Shown here: in pieces, positions 46,336-59,962 of the stretch | Numbering within the stretch: position 1 is the stretch's first letter | How the letters are laid out: each line of letters starts with the position of its first letter | Assembly (NCBI GenBank): GCA_014607495.2 | Contig: CP053152.1 | Coordinates: 12,693,899 to 12,757,898, forward strand | DNA: 64,000 nt | Reading direction: 5' to 3' | From: Carposina sasakii | Taxonomy: Eukaryota > Arthropoda > Insecta > Lepidoptera > Carposinidae | Made by a program: the position numbers and the translations under genes | Notes under the pieces: model-generated | What the model was told of the DNA's origin: nothing | Databases searched by the model: none | Seen by the model: only the letters and a program-made list of their open reading frames with translations

Positions 46336-47139
46336 ACCATAGTAAAGCAACCTGGAGGCATCTTACAGAAAAAGAACTATACGGCATTCTTGAGAGATGA
46401 TGGAGCGTTGGTAGTGGATTACATTTAATATTAACAAAGATCCGTTAAAGCAACATAGATAGACACTGAAACTTGTTATGTAGTGTCTAGTATACTGTCT
46501 CATTTACCTACGTAATCGCGGATTAATATAATTAACTTAAAAAAAATTAATAGATGAAATATCGCAGGCATATTTCATGTATTGTATTCATTTACACCAG
46601 CAGCATTTTTAGTAAGTAAGTACCTATAATTTTTAAGCACTCCTTTATTTTACTACAGGTAGTAATATAATCAATATGCACGTAGTTTTAATACGACATT
46701 CAAATTCAAACGACATAATGTTCACAACATTAGTGATGTGCATTGATTTGCCATTCGGTACCAGCGGCCATAACGTGGAATACGAACTACACAGTTATGA
46801 AACCGATGTCTGCGGTGACATAACGCAGGTCACCACTACTGGTGACACTTGTGCTGATAGGTCTGTTTTATATCCCGAGATTAACGTCAATGCTCTCTCT
46901 TGAAACATAAATAGTAGCTGAAATTGTTCTATCAATCTATCGAATAGAAAGTTTTGAAAAGTGTTGGAATTTTACTTAGAATAGAAATAAATATCGATAC
47001 TTGAAATTTCTGTATTATCTATAATAAGTACATACTTAGCATGTCTTAAAGCTGGAGCATCCCCAAAAAGTAAATTGGCAAGCGCATTTTTATTTCAAAG
47101 ATGGCACGATCCGATCAATAAAACAATATAATTTCTACC

Positions 47140-47300
47140 GTAACGACCCAAGGGTGAATTCCGATTGCGTGCCAGGATCGATTTGCAGGTGGGGCACGTG
47201 CCAGCGGCAGCCATGGCGTCACATCCTTGCCGCAATTGGCCACAATAATTAATAAAAGACCTGCGCGCGCGCAAGCATAGCTATGTTCGGTGATCGATGG
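47140..47300. other. GC-rich islet with an E-box
   Basis: About 160 bases of higher GC in AT-rich DNA, with GGGGCACGTGCCAGCGGC (palindromic GCACGTGC, an E-box) and GCGCGCGCGC. It has no open frame of note. It could be a cis-regulatory element or an old insertion. Confidence 0.25.
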
Positions 47301-47999
47301 CCGTTTTCGAACTGATTGTTCACGAAAAATTTAAGTGCTTGCTGTGAGGCAGGGATCATGGTTCACGTGAATCATTATGATAGAATGACAGTTTGGCAGC
47401 TTAGACTTTTAAAACATTTCATACCAAATCACGTGCCAATTCTAAAACATTGCCGAATACGCCACTATCATTATAAGATAGATAGGTATACTCATGTTTT
47501 TGAAATATGCAAATAAATAGCGAAGACCTCGCATTCCTCATCCATTTAAGGAAAAATATTGTGAATATCCTTTTGAAAGCACGAGGCAATATCCAGAGAT
47601 GGATAAGTTATCTGAGTTTGGAAGCAGTCATGTCAGAGGCTTGCGTGTCATCGGCCAGCGTCGGCTTATCCTGGCTGTCATCTGCGGTCCATTATATGCA
47701 CAGACTAGACACGTGACCTCGTCGGGAATGACAGCTACCTTATATATCATCAACCGATCGCCATTTTGCGTGCTTATGAACAGCCGATCATTAACTTTTA
47801 TATCAGGGATTATCTTGATCAGTTTCTAGTCAGGAATTTCGGTAATTAACCACTGTAATGTCAGAAGGAAATACACAAGGTTTATATGCAAACATCATAG
47901 TTAGATTATACAAATATACTAACAGCAATTCCCCAGGGTATCATAAATTTATAAAGATGAAAGTTGTTTCATTGAAATGCTAGGAACATAGCCAATTAC

Positions 48000-50900
48000 T
48001 TTCGCTTCATTCCATTAAATATATTTCAATACGAATGAGATAATATTACACTGGGAAACTTCTCTATGCGAACGTTCAGATAAACTTGTAAGGAAAGTTT
48101 TACGAGGACGTCGACCAGGAAAAGTATTTACTGAGATATTGAGTCTACAAAAGGACGTGGATGAACACGCCAATTATATGAAAAGGGTCTGCTTAAAGGA
48201 GTTTGCTCTGAAAGCACAACGGCCCCTGACTGGCAAGGAAAGGACTATGCAGATCTCGTTAAAAGAGGTACGAATAGACCCTCAGGACGTCGACCTTAAG
48301 ATCGACCTCCAAACTTTTCAGAACACTAATCATCTAGGGTCCCAGATGGCGGTAGGCTGAAAACCATTGAACCGCTAATGCCTTTCTTTTGTGAATAATA
48401 TCAAAGAAGGTTATTGAGCTCGAGTTTTCAGGAAATATGTTTTCTAAACATAAATTACCAAAAAATACTGCGGAAATTGATGTTGTGATTAAAATACATA
48501 GGTACATATTGATAGAAAATTGCTCTTTTTTTAAGAAATGGAAAGGTAAATTACCAAGTTAGACAAGTAGACGTACGATCGTATCAAGTAAATTAAACGT
48601 ATTGAAAACAAAAATAGATGTACTTATTAGGGTCATTCCCAACATCGTAACACATGTAAGGCTTGCGACACATTGCAGCGGCAACTGGGCCGTGATAATC
48701 GCGAAGCTAACCGCGCCAACTACATTGTGTAACCAGCCTAAGTGCATTTAAGGCAAGTAGCGTCATCAAACTCTAACCAAATCAATTTAAGGCTCCTTTT
48801 CCAATGTCCATGTGAATACTAAGTGAAGTGCATACAGAAATTTATCATTGCTAGTAGATTTAACGATATTATTACTTATGTGGAAGACGTAAAAGTCATG
48901 TTAGATGGATTTGTATGTTTGTTCTCAAACCGCAGCCGATAGAAATCGCAGATGGAGTATTGAATGGATGGAGGTGTGTGGAACGACCCGCTTGCGGTCA
49001 ATCATGAAAAATGTACAAGAACGTGAATCACTACGAAATGAAAGGTGGTCATTATGGACTTGCATGAAATACGTATGCTACAAGGTTTTCTGTCAGCGGA
49101 AATATATTGAAACTTCTGACAGCACATTAATTTGATAGTCTGCGAAGATTGTGGTGACACCGACTTGTCACTTGCTCAGATATGTTTGGGATTGTATGGA
49201 GTTATCTTTCATTTAGATATAAAATATCTGTGATATAGAAGTAAAAAGCTTAGGAAGCACATAAACATTATACATAAAAAGCAAAAGCTTTTAATGGAAA
49301 ATAAACACAGATCTAACTATTAAAAGAAACAAAATAAAATCCCATATATCATGGGCAAGACCATGCGATAGGATTGTAAAGGGCGTTCCACATGTTGATT
49401 TCTTATGAAGTAGATCAATATAGATAGTGTCCACCTGGAATTTTAATGTATTCCTATGCAAATACGAGTGTGTCTATGTCCACTCTTTCGAGCCACCCTA
49501 CACATTTTTATCGATGGCAAACAACTGGACCCATCGCGCGGATACATTTGATAGGCGATCATGTATGTTCAAAGAAAATATTTATTCAGACAGGCGATAG
49601 GTTTGAATAGGACCATTTTAAAGGGCAATCATTAAATAAATATGGGTATTTATCTTAGTAGACAAAAAAAGTTATATTTAGATAAACAGATACCTAGATG
49701 TAACTAACATGATATGTCTATTGTGCTGAATGACCGTAAACAACATTTTTCAATTGCTATTTTAACGTATATTAAGAAGATAGTCTTTACAAATTGATGT
49801 GTGTAAGACTGTAAGGGCATGAAGTGCATGAAAACTACGTCCTAGTACGTAGTATGGTAGGATCAGTAGGCAGTGGGCACACTCCTCTATACTTATGTCT
49901 CAAGGGAATAGGCACTGACATTTGCAATGGAATACCTTTATCGAATATTAAAGCTTATCTTCGAATGGTAACTTGCTTCCAAGGAGATAACATTTTTGAC
50001 AAAATGCCACATAAATGTGACTCATGCGATGTGTCATGGTATCGATATCAGGACACCACCGGATTGGTAGCCAGCTTTATAAAATTTTCGTTGGCCCTGA
50101 ACTCCCAATTTGTTAAAGAAATATTATTTAAAAAAAATATATATCTAACGTTCACATACCGTATCTACTAGTTGAACCACTATCTGTTAGCATAAAAATT
50201 GCTAAAACCAGTGAGATAAGTACATGCCTATAGAAGACCCCATAAAAACTATCAAAAATTGTAGACATGTCATAAAACCACTGTGTTGAAGCATTATGAT
50301 AATTAAATTTAGCAAATCTTCCCACAACGTTTTTTAACCTTGATTTTGAATAGTTCATAGTTTACATCTGCTACACGAATGTGAGACAAGCCATGCATTG
50401 TTCACGTAAAATAAACTACAAGAGAAATCTGCGGTCACTGGCAGCAGGCGCCATTGTTTTGATAGGTGTTTATTAAGTGACAGCTTGGATATTGCCTCAC
50501 TTTCTCTCTCGAGATGATGTAAAAATGATAAGCATCCGCAGCATAGCGGCGTAAATAATTCGATTGCGCAAACATGTAATTTGTCGAGTAATTTTGCATA
50601 CGATAAAAAATTATGAGGTGCATGATATCGTCAGATGGAGTTGAGTGACGTTGCAAGTGTATAGCAAAATCAAGTGTTGTATCTATCTATAGACTAGTGT
50701 CATGTATCTTGTTGTTGTTCTGAATTTATACACATAACGAAATAGTCTCAAATGCACTTTGTCTGCATAAAATTATCTTTAGTTCAAACAACGAAAATGT
50801 AATATAATTTGTAACAGATGAGCTGAGATTCGGTAATTACACGGCTATTATGAAAATATAAACATGCTACACGCGAACCTTGACATATTAGTTTTCATGC

Positions 50901-51420
50901 GTGGGCGTATTTTTATTTATATACACGTAGAAATTAACGTGCATGTAGATAGCGAGTTAAATATAACCTACGGTAGCGGTGTTGCTATAAGAAGGGACAC
51001 TGCAGTTATAAAAATGTCACCAGAAACTTGCGCGTTTGTTAGCCAAGAGTTATTCGAGCCATCGCGGTTTAACGACAACAATATGGAAACTGCTACCAAA
51101 TATTTGAAATACTCGATCAATTTAGAAGAAATTTGATATATAATTGTTGACACAAAACATATTAGCTAAACCACTATTGACAGACTGCGCCAGGAGCTGA
51201 TTAACTAGCACCTCAAAACAAACAAGACAAGCAAGTTGAAATGCAGAAAGACACGACCCCTTCGCGCGTTCTCAAATAAACAATGTTTTCCAAACATTAA
51301 AAGTAATGTGCAATGAAAACGGTTAGCACCGCTTGTAATTGCGGGGATCATAAAGCCCTTTGAAAATCTTGGAGGTATGACGAAAAAAACGTACAATGAC
51401 GGCAAAACAGTGCAATTATA
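48000..51420. other. Region with unassigned small open frames only
   Basis: Open frames at 48139-48360 (73 aa, basic), 49824-50171 (115 aa) and 50864-51136 (90 aa, ending YLKYSINLEEI) have no recognised domain. The 48139 frame extends open upstream through LRGRRPGKVFTEILSLQKDV without a start, like a decayed TE fragment. None is supported as a gene. Confidence 0.35.
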
Positions 51421-51429
51421 GCAAATTAC

Positions 51430-51545
51430 GTAAACTCTGGTAGGTGGAACCGGTCTGACAGGACCGGTCGTGCAAGGTCCCGTAGGCCCTCGCGGCCCTA
51501 GCGCAGGTTAGGGCCTTCGTCCCGTTCCGAGGAGACAGGCATAAT
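51430..51545 (+). other. GC-rich islet with a Gly-X-Y-like frame
   Basis: A 110-base GC-rich block in AT-rich DNA. One frame, between TGGTAG| and GCGCAG|GTTAGG, reads GLTGPVVQGPVGPRGPSAG, with collagen-like Gly spacing. Inverted pairs ACCGGT/ACCGGT and AGGCCCT/AGGGCCT are also present. It may be a lone exon, a TE piece or chance. Confidence 0.2.
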
Positions 51546-54500
51546 CTGTGGCCAATTGATTTGCTGTGCTGCTTTGTTTATGGCTATTGTATGGCAATAT
51601 ATTATGGAATATTATTCAATTAGAGTCAATAAATAATGTTACCTACCGCTTTGAGAAGATATATTAGGATTTGTTTATTTGCATCCTAAAATATATAGGT
51701 ACCTATATGACTGATTGCTGGAGCAAACAGTCAAAATCTTAATCTCTTTGAAAATTGCATTGGATCTTTTATTAAATTATGTACCTGCTCGTGCATCTTT
51801 TCCATGAAGATCGTTACCCTCATTCGCAACTTGTTTTAATATTTTTATTCCTCAATCCCAAAATGGCTGCAAAACTGCATTTCCGAATGCGATAAAAATT
51901 GCGATGGTCAATTTTAATAATAATACTACATACCTATACTTAACATTCAATTTGAAATAAATATTTATTCCACATGAAACTGAGGTCTACGCTAACAGAA
52001 ACCAATAGAATAGGATAGGTTCTATACTATTCTACAAAGCAGTGAAATTCAGTTACACTTAGCATTTAACAGATGTCAAAAACATAATTATGTATTATAA
52101 TTATCAGCAAATGCCACATTAGGCACTGATTTACAAAGTGCCTTATTTTTATCATCTCCGAAGTTCATTATTGAAGACATAAAAACAAATTGTCTGTCAA
52201 TTTATGTAGCCTGTAACACGAATTACTCAGTTCCGCCGTTGCAAAAATACTTTTGAATTGCCGCATATGTTTTGTGTAAAGTATTCAGTGTAGTCATAAT
52301 AAATGTATTTCTTTATTATCGAGAAAGACAAGTAGCACCTTGAATTGTCAAGTACTGTATGATTCAGGGGTTAAAAAATTGGGTGTGATTATTGCCATCG
52401 GCTAAATGGAAATAAAGTAAACAGCGGTAACTACTGGTTACGAACACGACGATATTGCGATAAAATGTTTAATTTATGTAAAATCCATCAATGTGAATGG
52501 GTTGAATAATGATAATTTTGGAGAGAGAAAAATATTAATTAAAAAAGTACCTTTATATTAGGTAAGTATTAACATAATATGTATAAACACAATGGCACAA
52601 AATAGCGTGAACAGTTCGTTGCCAATCAATGAGGTGAATATTTCAAATGATAGAATAGAATTTGCACCTTCATTGAAATATAATTGATAGAATTTGCATC
52701 TTTAGCTCAAGTTATTTAGTTGATGCCCTTGACTTGCTAATCATGAATTAGTTTAACTTTAAGCTTAGCGTTATGTATAAGGGCTATTGCATATTACATC
52801 ACATTCGTACTATTAAACATCCTTTAGGTAACATCTTCATTAATATATTTGGCAGTCTAAAGTAAGAAACTTACATTAGATACTTATAAAAAAATTAAGC
52901 ATTGTTTAGGCTAATCAACGTTTATTTTGACAGATATTCCATATAGTTTGCGGTTAAATATCGTGCTTAACGGTTGTTTAATCTTACCTACACACGGTAT
53001 AACTATCTTTTATGACTAATTTCAATGCTAGAGATAAAAAAACCCTTTTTGGTTTTGTTGGTATGAAAACAAAATTGAGGATTAAATCTGGAATGTAAAT
53101 GATCTCTCAAGATCGGTAATTGCAATTGGCTGTTAGCCGATTATTTAGAAGCACAAACAGCTAGCCAATACAACATAACTGGCTATACGTAAGTGCTACT
53201 AATCAACAACTGGTAAACAATTTAAGGGCTTCTTTAATTAAGCTGCGTGCATATCCCGCCGCTCTCACGTGATGGGGATCACGTAATCTGAATCACCCTG
53301 AGGGTTTAATGGCGTCTGCTAGAATTCGTTTTGTTTGTGTCGTCAGTCAGACATGGCGCTAGTATGTTTGCTACTTTAACGCTATTCCATTTATTTTTAT
53401 TCAGTGCCATGATACTGTATACCCGAAATGGGGTAGCCAGAACTGCATGATCATAAAAGACTTCTCACAGCCACGTTTAGTATTCAGTATATTCTTTGTT
53501 CAGCATAGCGGGGAGATGTAAATCATCAGTGACAAGTTGCTTGCTAGAAACAAAAGAATCTTCAATTGTAATCATTTAAATAACTGACAGATTTACAAAT
53601 GACTGCTTTGAAGTTTAAAACATATGACACGAAATCATAAATCCTATCAATATTTATGTAATCGACCGTCGTTCTATTATAAATAAAGCATAGATTTCGA
53701 TCAGGTTGTGTTTGTCTATTTATTTTAATTCTCCGCTACAGTTCTGTATAAATCATCGCGCGATCACATCTGAGAGGCGAGGAAAATGTATCGAGCGCAC
53801 GAAGCCGCGGGCATTCTATAGTGAATAAATAAACATGACTATGCTGATTTCTTTCTTATATTTCTCATCTGGTTTGCAGTTTTTTAAATTAGATGCTGTT
53901 AAACTACAGCGAGGTTTTGTCGAGATAATTTTACGATCTAATATTTCCAAACCGGCAATCCCAAGTGGAAACTACAAGCAATCGTATAAACGAAACAGTG
54001 TCCATGTTAAACTTAATAACTTTTTTCTAAAATTTGGCACAAAATGAATTAAATCACTTCATTTAATTGGGACTTGTCGAGCTTCTTACAAAAGTGACGG
54101 AGAGATGATAGAAATGCGCATTTTCCATTCGAACTTTATCACGTGACGATCACGAGCCCCGTAGTGTAACAGCCTTTATTGGCTTCATTATTTTGCGCCC
54201 AACTGTACATAAATAGGTACTAACCAACCTAACAGTAGGTATGTTACTGTTGCAGTTATGTACATGTGTAATTTACGTTGCAGGTTCAATTAAATGCATG
54301 TTTACGTTACGTTTGGGAAAATTACTGTAGAGTTTACTCGTATGTATGTAACAAAAAAAAAGTTACACCCGCTCAAAATAACCGTGATAACCGGTTAAAT
54401 CAATGTAATATGCTATCACATTTCCACAATACCGTTTAACCTTATTTTCTCAATTCACAATTTATACCAATTTTAATACTAGAGAAAAAAACTCAGATTT

Positions 54501-55160
54501 GAGATGAAAACAATAGGGAATATGCGTCTGACACGAAAACAGATTTTTTATATTTTATTCGAAAGATATTACAAATACAAACCGAATAGTGCAAAAATAA
54601 CTACAATCAGTTAGTAAATACCAAAGTTACAGGAGTTTAAAAAATTTAAAAATTTAATGAAAAAAATTTACAACATAAAAGGAGTCAAAACATACAATTT
54701 TACCCATATTTTGAATTATCTCATTGATTTAATAAATACTTTATTAATATATGCACCTATTTACGTTTATAAAATAAGATTGCATTTTTTTCTCATACTA
54801 ATTTGAGACGGTTGTCTATTATGACGTCAAAGACTTTGCCATTTTAGTATGGAGCAAATGGAGCGTTTCAAAAACATTTTGCCGGCTCGTATTTTTGAAT
54901 TGCTGTAAATCCAAAATGGTTAAAGTTAGATATGCCATTCCAAGGGCAGACTTTATTATTTTTTTACGTAGAATATAAAAATGAAATAAAAATAATTCAT
55001 GCATATACCCTATTGAAGATTTAATCTTATATATGCCAAAAAAAATCTTAAGGTCACAGGCTTGTGGCAGTTATCGTTATGCGACATATAAATGATAAAC
55101 ATCGATAAATAGACAACAGAACTATATAAATCTATAGAGTTGTTTCCCTAATTAATTATC
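51546..55160. other. Gene-poor AT-rich region
   Basis: No exon, RNA or intact element recognised. A short dispersed repeat (GGGGTAGCCAGAACTGCATG) lies at 53438-53490. Confidence 0.5.
53438..53490 (+). repeat. Dispersed GGGGTAGCCAGAACTGCA repeat, copy 1
   Basis: AATGGGGTAGCCAGAACTGC then ATGATCATAAAAGACTTCTC and ACAGCCAC. Other copies lie at 58263-58318 (inverted) and 59905-59962, all within 6.5 kb. Confidence 0.6.
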
Positions 55161-55700
55161 TATACATGGTTGTGATGGTGAACCTAGCCGGTAAATGTAG
55201 ACTCACCCACGACCCGGTGGAGCCCCAGCGCTTCAGCCTCTTTCCGAAAATGTTTTGGCACTGGGACAAACAGGACACGGAAGAAGCCGGCTGGATTTTA
55301 CCCACAAAGCTCTCGCCTCGGTCCAAAGTCATTTTTCACAAACACCAAATGCTTTTGAAGCACACACGAAACAAAACGTCTTTCTTAAAGTTATTTTTTT
55401 AAATGTTTATTTTGATACAGTTTATTCACTTTTCTAAATACATTCGAACTTTTAAATACATCGCATAGCGGCTACGCAGGTTGCAGTGCCAGTATAACGC
55501 GTGCGTTCGCTCGGGCGGCTGCCGCGTGAATGTCGGCCGACGGACGATTTTCCCTCGCTGGGAAAGCCTGATTTTCGCGCCCGCCCAAAAATCATTCCAA
55601 TTGGGGCATAGCTTTGTCTCGGAACTAAGAGGAACTATATCGGTGTCGTACAAAAACACACTGAGGCTAGGCGTGTCCACTGATACCGAAATTCTCTTTA
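55160..55700. other. GC-richer block with open frames on both strands
   Basis: Base composition rises to near balance. Open frames at 55166-55402 (+, containing RLTHDPVEPQRFSLFPKMFW), 55481-55711 (+) and 55426-55680 (-) have no recognised domain. It may be an old TE, a CNE cluster or a promoter region. No gene call is made. Confidence 0.25.
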
Positions 55701-56454
55701 AATTTCGTTAATAGCATTCTTTGGCCCAGTAATATTTTGTTGTTAATTAATAAGTTTAATATGCGATCTAAATCTCACGTTGCAATAGACATATAATGTA
55801 TTGTTAGCATATTAAATAGGTGTTTTTGGACAGCCAATTTATTACTTTTTAAGTACAAGCAGGGCTTATATTTTATATAATTTTATGATCTTGTTGCGTA
55901 AGCGTGTTAGGACGTGATAGTGGGTATGGCTCGTCGCGCCTCAGAAATGGCGTGGATTGCCATTTGCTAATGTTAGCTACCACGCTACACCAGAGACAAG
56001 GTCACAAAGTAGCTATGGTAGAGTATAGACAATGTAGAGGGGCTAGTTAATGACTGCGATAAAAATAACTTGGTTTGCCTAAATATATCATGGCGCCTTG
56101 ACAGTTTTCGTGATTGCTTTTTGTAAACACTAGCTGTTTTCAGTGACTCCGCTCGCGTTCGTTAGGTAGATACAAAATCCTTATTACCAGATTCGTTGGT
56201 GATAGTCGCCGAAATATTTGTCTTAAGGTAGAGTCTATTTTCATCATTTAAGTATGTTTAAGTAAAATGAAACATGCAGATATGTTTTTAAGAAAATATC
56301 TTCGATTGTGATAACATCATTGTTACCATAACTAAATACCGAACAGTTGAAGTGAAAATTGGTAGAAAATATATGAAGTTATAAGTTGAATAATAAAATT
56401 TAAGAAATTAAGCACGAAAGACCAAATATGTAGTGTTATGTAAAGGTCAGGTCA

Positions 56455-56600
56455 AGAGTACCCTAAACCGACGAGCGTGCATGAAGAATATCAATGAAAG
56501 TAGATGAAGCGAAAGAGGTGTGTCAGGATCTTAGCAAATGGAGATCCGTGATCTCTGCCTACCCCTCCGGGAAAGGGGGCGTGATTTTTATGTATGTAAA
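56455..56600 (+). mobile_element. LINE 3' end fragment (CTCTGCCTACCCC type)
   Basis: CAGGATCTTAGCAAATGGAG then ATCCGTGATCTCTGCCTACC and CCTCCGGGAAAGGGGGCGTG then ATTTTTATGTATGTAA. This 3' terminus, ending in a TATG tail, is very common in Lepidoptera (RTE-like). Confidence 0.65.
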
Positions 56601-57017
56601 GTAAGTGTAATAGAAACTTTTTAATTAGTCAATTTTAAACTATCTATCCACATATCTTACAGATTTTACGTATACTCGAGGTAGAGGTATATATTTATGT
56701 ACGTGTATTAAAATAATTGTTATCTTTCAGTAATATCTACCTACTAGATACTTTTGTAATTGTATGCGGTAGAAAGGTCCATCAGGTGCATGCATCCTAA
56801 ACAATCACAAGGCAAATCATAATTAATGGCAACCCTGAGCTATTTCGCAATACATAGAATGCGGTAGGCAAAATTAATTAATGATATTTGTATCATAAAA
56901 ATATTTTAAAATATATTTACAAATGGAGTTTCCTTTTTGAGTTTTATTTTTAAAGTTTAATTTCGAGATTGGTTAGAAAATGCTCTACTATAAGACAAAG
57001 TAATTACTTTATTATAT

Positions 57018-57185
57018 AGAAAGAAAGAAAGAAATTATTTATTCAGCATTCAAAAATGTTTCACAATACAGCCAAACAGAAAAACATAATTATGCTGAAA
57101 TGGACCCAGCTCAGCATACAGCTGCAGACCAAAACAGATGGCCTGCAGCGCTGGTTTTCAGCTGGACCCGTATATTAGTGTTCCA
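57018..57185 (-). repeat. Retroposon fragment with GAAA microsatellite
   Basis: GAAAGAAAGAAAGAAATTAT then TTATTCAGCATTCAAAAATG, followed by GGACCCAGCTCAGCATACAG and GGTTTTCAGCTGGACCC. On the minus strand it would end in TTTC units, like a tail. (GAAA)n repeats adjoining TE ends are frequent in Lepidoptera. Confidence 0.45.
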
Positions 57186-58262
57186 GAATACACTATAAAA
57201 TATAAATCAAATTTTCAATATGGTAACTACATAAATATATCTTTAGATAGGTACATATTATGATGATAGGTACGTTTTAAAAAGGTCGTACCTATGCCTT
57301 CCGCGACTCCGTGTAAATAATAATAATAGGAAAAGCGATAATAGGAAAAGTTATAATCCGTGCAAAAATATTGTACCAAGAGACAAGACACAAGAGGGCA
57401 TGTTCTTCATTGGACCATAATATCATCAAAATGCACCAGCTTTTTATTATGATAAGATTATAGACAGAGTTAGGTGCGCATGGTCACGAGGTTATATGTT
57501 GTATGCTTTGATTGGTATTTACGTAGGTACTTATTTTTTTAATATATTGATTTACCTAATATTTAGGTATCTTGAAAGAACGAATTAAAGGTAATGAATT
57601 GAGTGACTGTCTTCATGAACAATGGGAAGAAACCTGTATCTAATCTATTTAAACTCAATATCGAAAAGTCGAATTTCCTTTTATTTATGAGTCATTTCGT
57701 AGATAAATTATAAGTCAAGAAATTATGAATAATATCTACATCTCATATCAACTGTACAGTTTACAGAATATGTATAATTAAATTAGGCAGAACAAACCAC
57801 ACTATATTGAACTAGTATTTGATTGACTAACACTTACTGATAAGTGATATTCGGACGGAAACAGGAAATCTATTTTATAGAATAGGTATCTCATTAAAAA
57901 ATAACAAAAACTACAATAAAAAATATTAGTAGATAATAAATCATCGTCGAACATACCAACGCATTTATAGGATCGTTATATTTATTGATGTCACTATTCA
58001 TCACAGCATATTATCTCAATCATAAAAAATATTGGCTCTCTCGTGCGAGTATTTTGTCGTATTTCGCACGAGTCGGAGGCGTTTCTATGACGTAGGCTAA
58101 TCGTAATAACGCGAACGGACCGGTATCTATCGACTCTATACTTATAAGGAACATTAATTAACACGTATATTAGATAACCTGCTGTAATTAGATAAGGAAC
58201 TCGAGCATTCTCTCAGGCGATAGGCTAGCAACTTGTCAATGATCATTTAAAGCTTTGCTAAA

Positions 58263-58318
58263 TGTGACTGCGAGATCTCCTTTATGATCCTGCAGTTCTG
58301 GCTACCCCATTGCGATAT
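58263..58318 (-). repeat. Dispersed GGGGTAGCCAGAACTGCA repeat, copy 2 (inverted)
   Basis: Minus strand: CAATGGGGTAGCCAGAACTG then CAGGATCATAAAGGAGATCT and CGCAGTCAC. It is the closest relative of the 53438 copy. Confidence 0.6.
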
Positions 58319-59904
58319 GTGTATATGTATGCTCTTATGTAGATAATCTGCAAGAATGGAATCTGGCTAATCCAAACTATATCTAATAGAAACAACCTCT
58401 GACGTCACTCAACTATTAGGAGTCATTCTAAACTATACGCGTTTATTTTTAAATGCACAGAACATTCAACAAAGTCTCGAAACCAAGCGATTTTGTTCCA
58501 CACGTCTATGAAGGTAGGTGTGACGATGAAGACAGGGCACCTGGACTAGATTTAACGAGTCCTTGCCTGGCACCCAGGTGAGACAGTGGGTAATAGATTC
58601 AATGACTTCGCTTGCGTACACCGAGCTATTTTAAAACACACCGCGAGACAGGTTTGTTTACGTGATGTTTATGTATAAAACAGGATTGGAGGATAAATAA
58701 AATTGTGAAGTATGCACGCAATTTGCTCGATTTTGTGTCTTTTTTTGTCTGTACGTGATGAATGGCCTCTATTAGACACATTCATAATATTGAAAAACGT
58801 CTAAACATAAATATATGTAATTATATTTATAAACATACCGAAAATAAAACACCGTATTTCTTTTATCCACGATGACATACATATTGATGCTTACCTGGAA
58901 AAGACAAATTACACAAAATTAGAAATAAAGTCAATTTATTGATCAGGTTTATTATCTACACAGTGTTCACATTGGCTTAAGAATTTACGCTCAGTTAAGC
59001 CCAAACCACATTAACCTTTACCTGTACGTGTACTCAGATAAGGTCTATAAGGTAGGTGGTGGCCTTAAATTTCAAATGAAAAGGGCATGAAGTTTGGCAC
59101 GTACACGTAAATGAACTATTATTGAACAGATTTTAGGAAGTAATATGGTGATTCAGGATTTTTTTCATACATTTACGTTTTTATTATTATTTTTGTATAT
59201 GTTAGAACCGATTTTATCCAAGTATCATAATGATGTTTTTTTACCGCAATTTGCATATAATTTGAAATGTCAGCTAAAATTGTGCGAAAAATTGCGTGAG
59301 GACACAAGCTTCCTGCCCTGAGGCAGTTTGATGGTTGACGGCTGGTCATTACGTATGGAAGGGCTCTAACAGACACATTCGTAATTGACCTAAAGATCCT
59401 GCATACTTATGTAGCGATGGAATTATTTTTAAATTAAATTAAGATAGGATGATTTTTTATCTGCGGAGGACACCTTATAGGAGACACAGGAACATAATTC
59501 ATAATTTTTGCGGCGGACCATTGAGGTATGCAAGAGCTGTAGCAAACTAAAGACCAGTCTAGTGTCTACCTATACTACATTTATGCGGAGGTGCATGTTT
59601 TTTACATCTTTGTAAAACTAGCTGGCAATGTACACGCGATTTATTTGCCCCAGTGAGCATGGTAACACATTCTATCTAATCTTTCAATCGATCGAATGGC
59701 ATGATGAATATTTCGTCACGATTAGCGAAACATTCGCTTCACTTACCGTGAATGTTTTCTTTACTTGTTTAACATGAATGAATCTGATTTAATTTAGCAA
59801 TAAGCTACAAGTTACTATCATACACAATCAGGGTGAAAATACAAAATCTTTATTAGGAGGGCTAACTAGACATGGTTACAAAAATATAAAGATGGCTGTG
59901 TTGC

Positions 59905-59962
59905 AAAAGTGGGTAGTCAGAAATGCAGAATTATAAAGGGGATTTCACATGCACAGCCACTT
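59905..59962 (+). repeat. Dispersed GGGGTAGCCAGAACTGCA repeat, copy 3
   Basis: AAAAGTGGGTAGTCAGAAAT then GCAGAATTATAAAGGGGATT and GCACAGCCAC. More diverged than the other two copies. Confidence 0.5.

Noticed and set aside
55166..55711. Small genes in the GC-richer block
   Set aside because: Frames exist on both strands with no domain, no splice context and no clear codon bias; kept only as a regional note.
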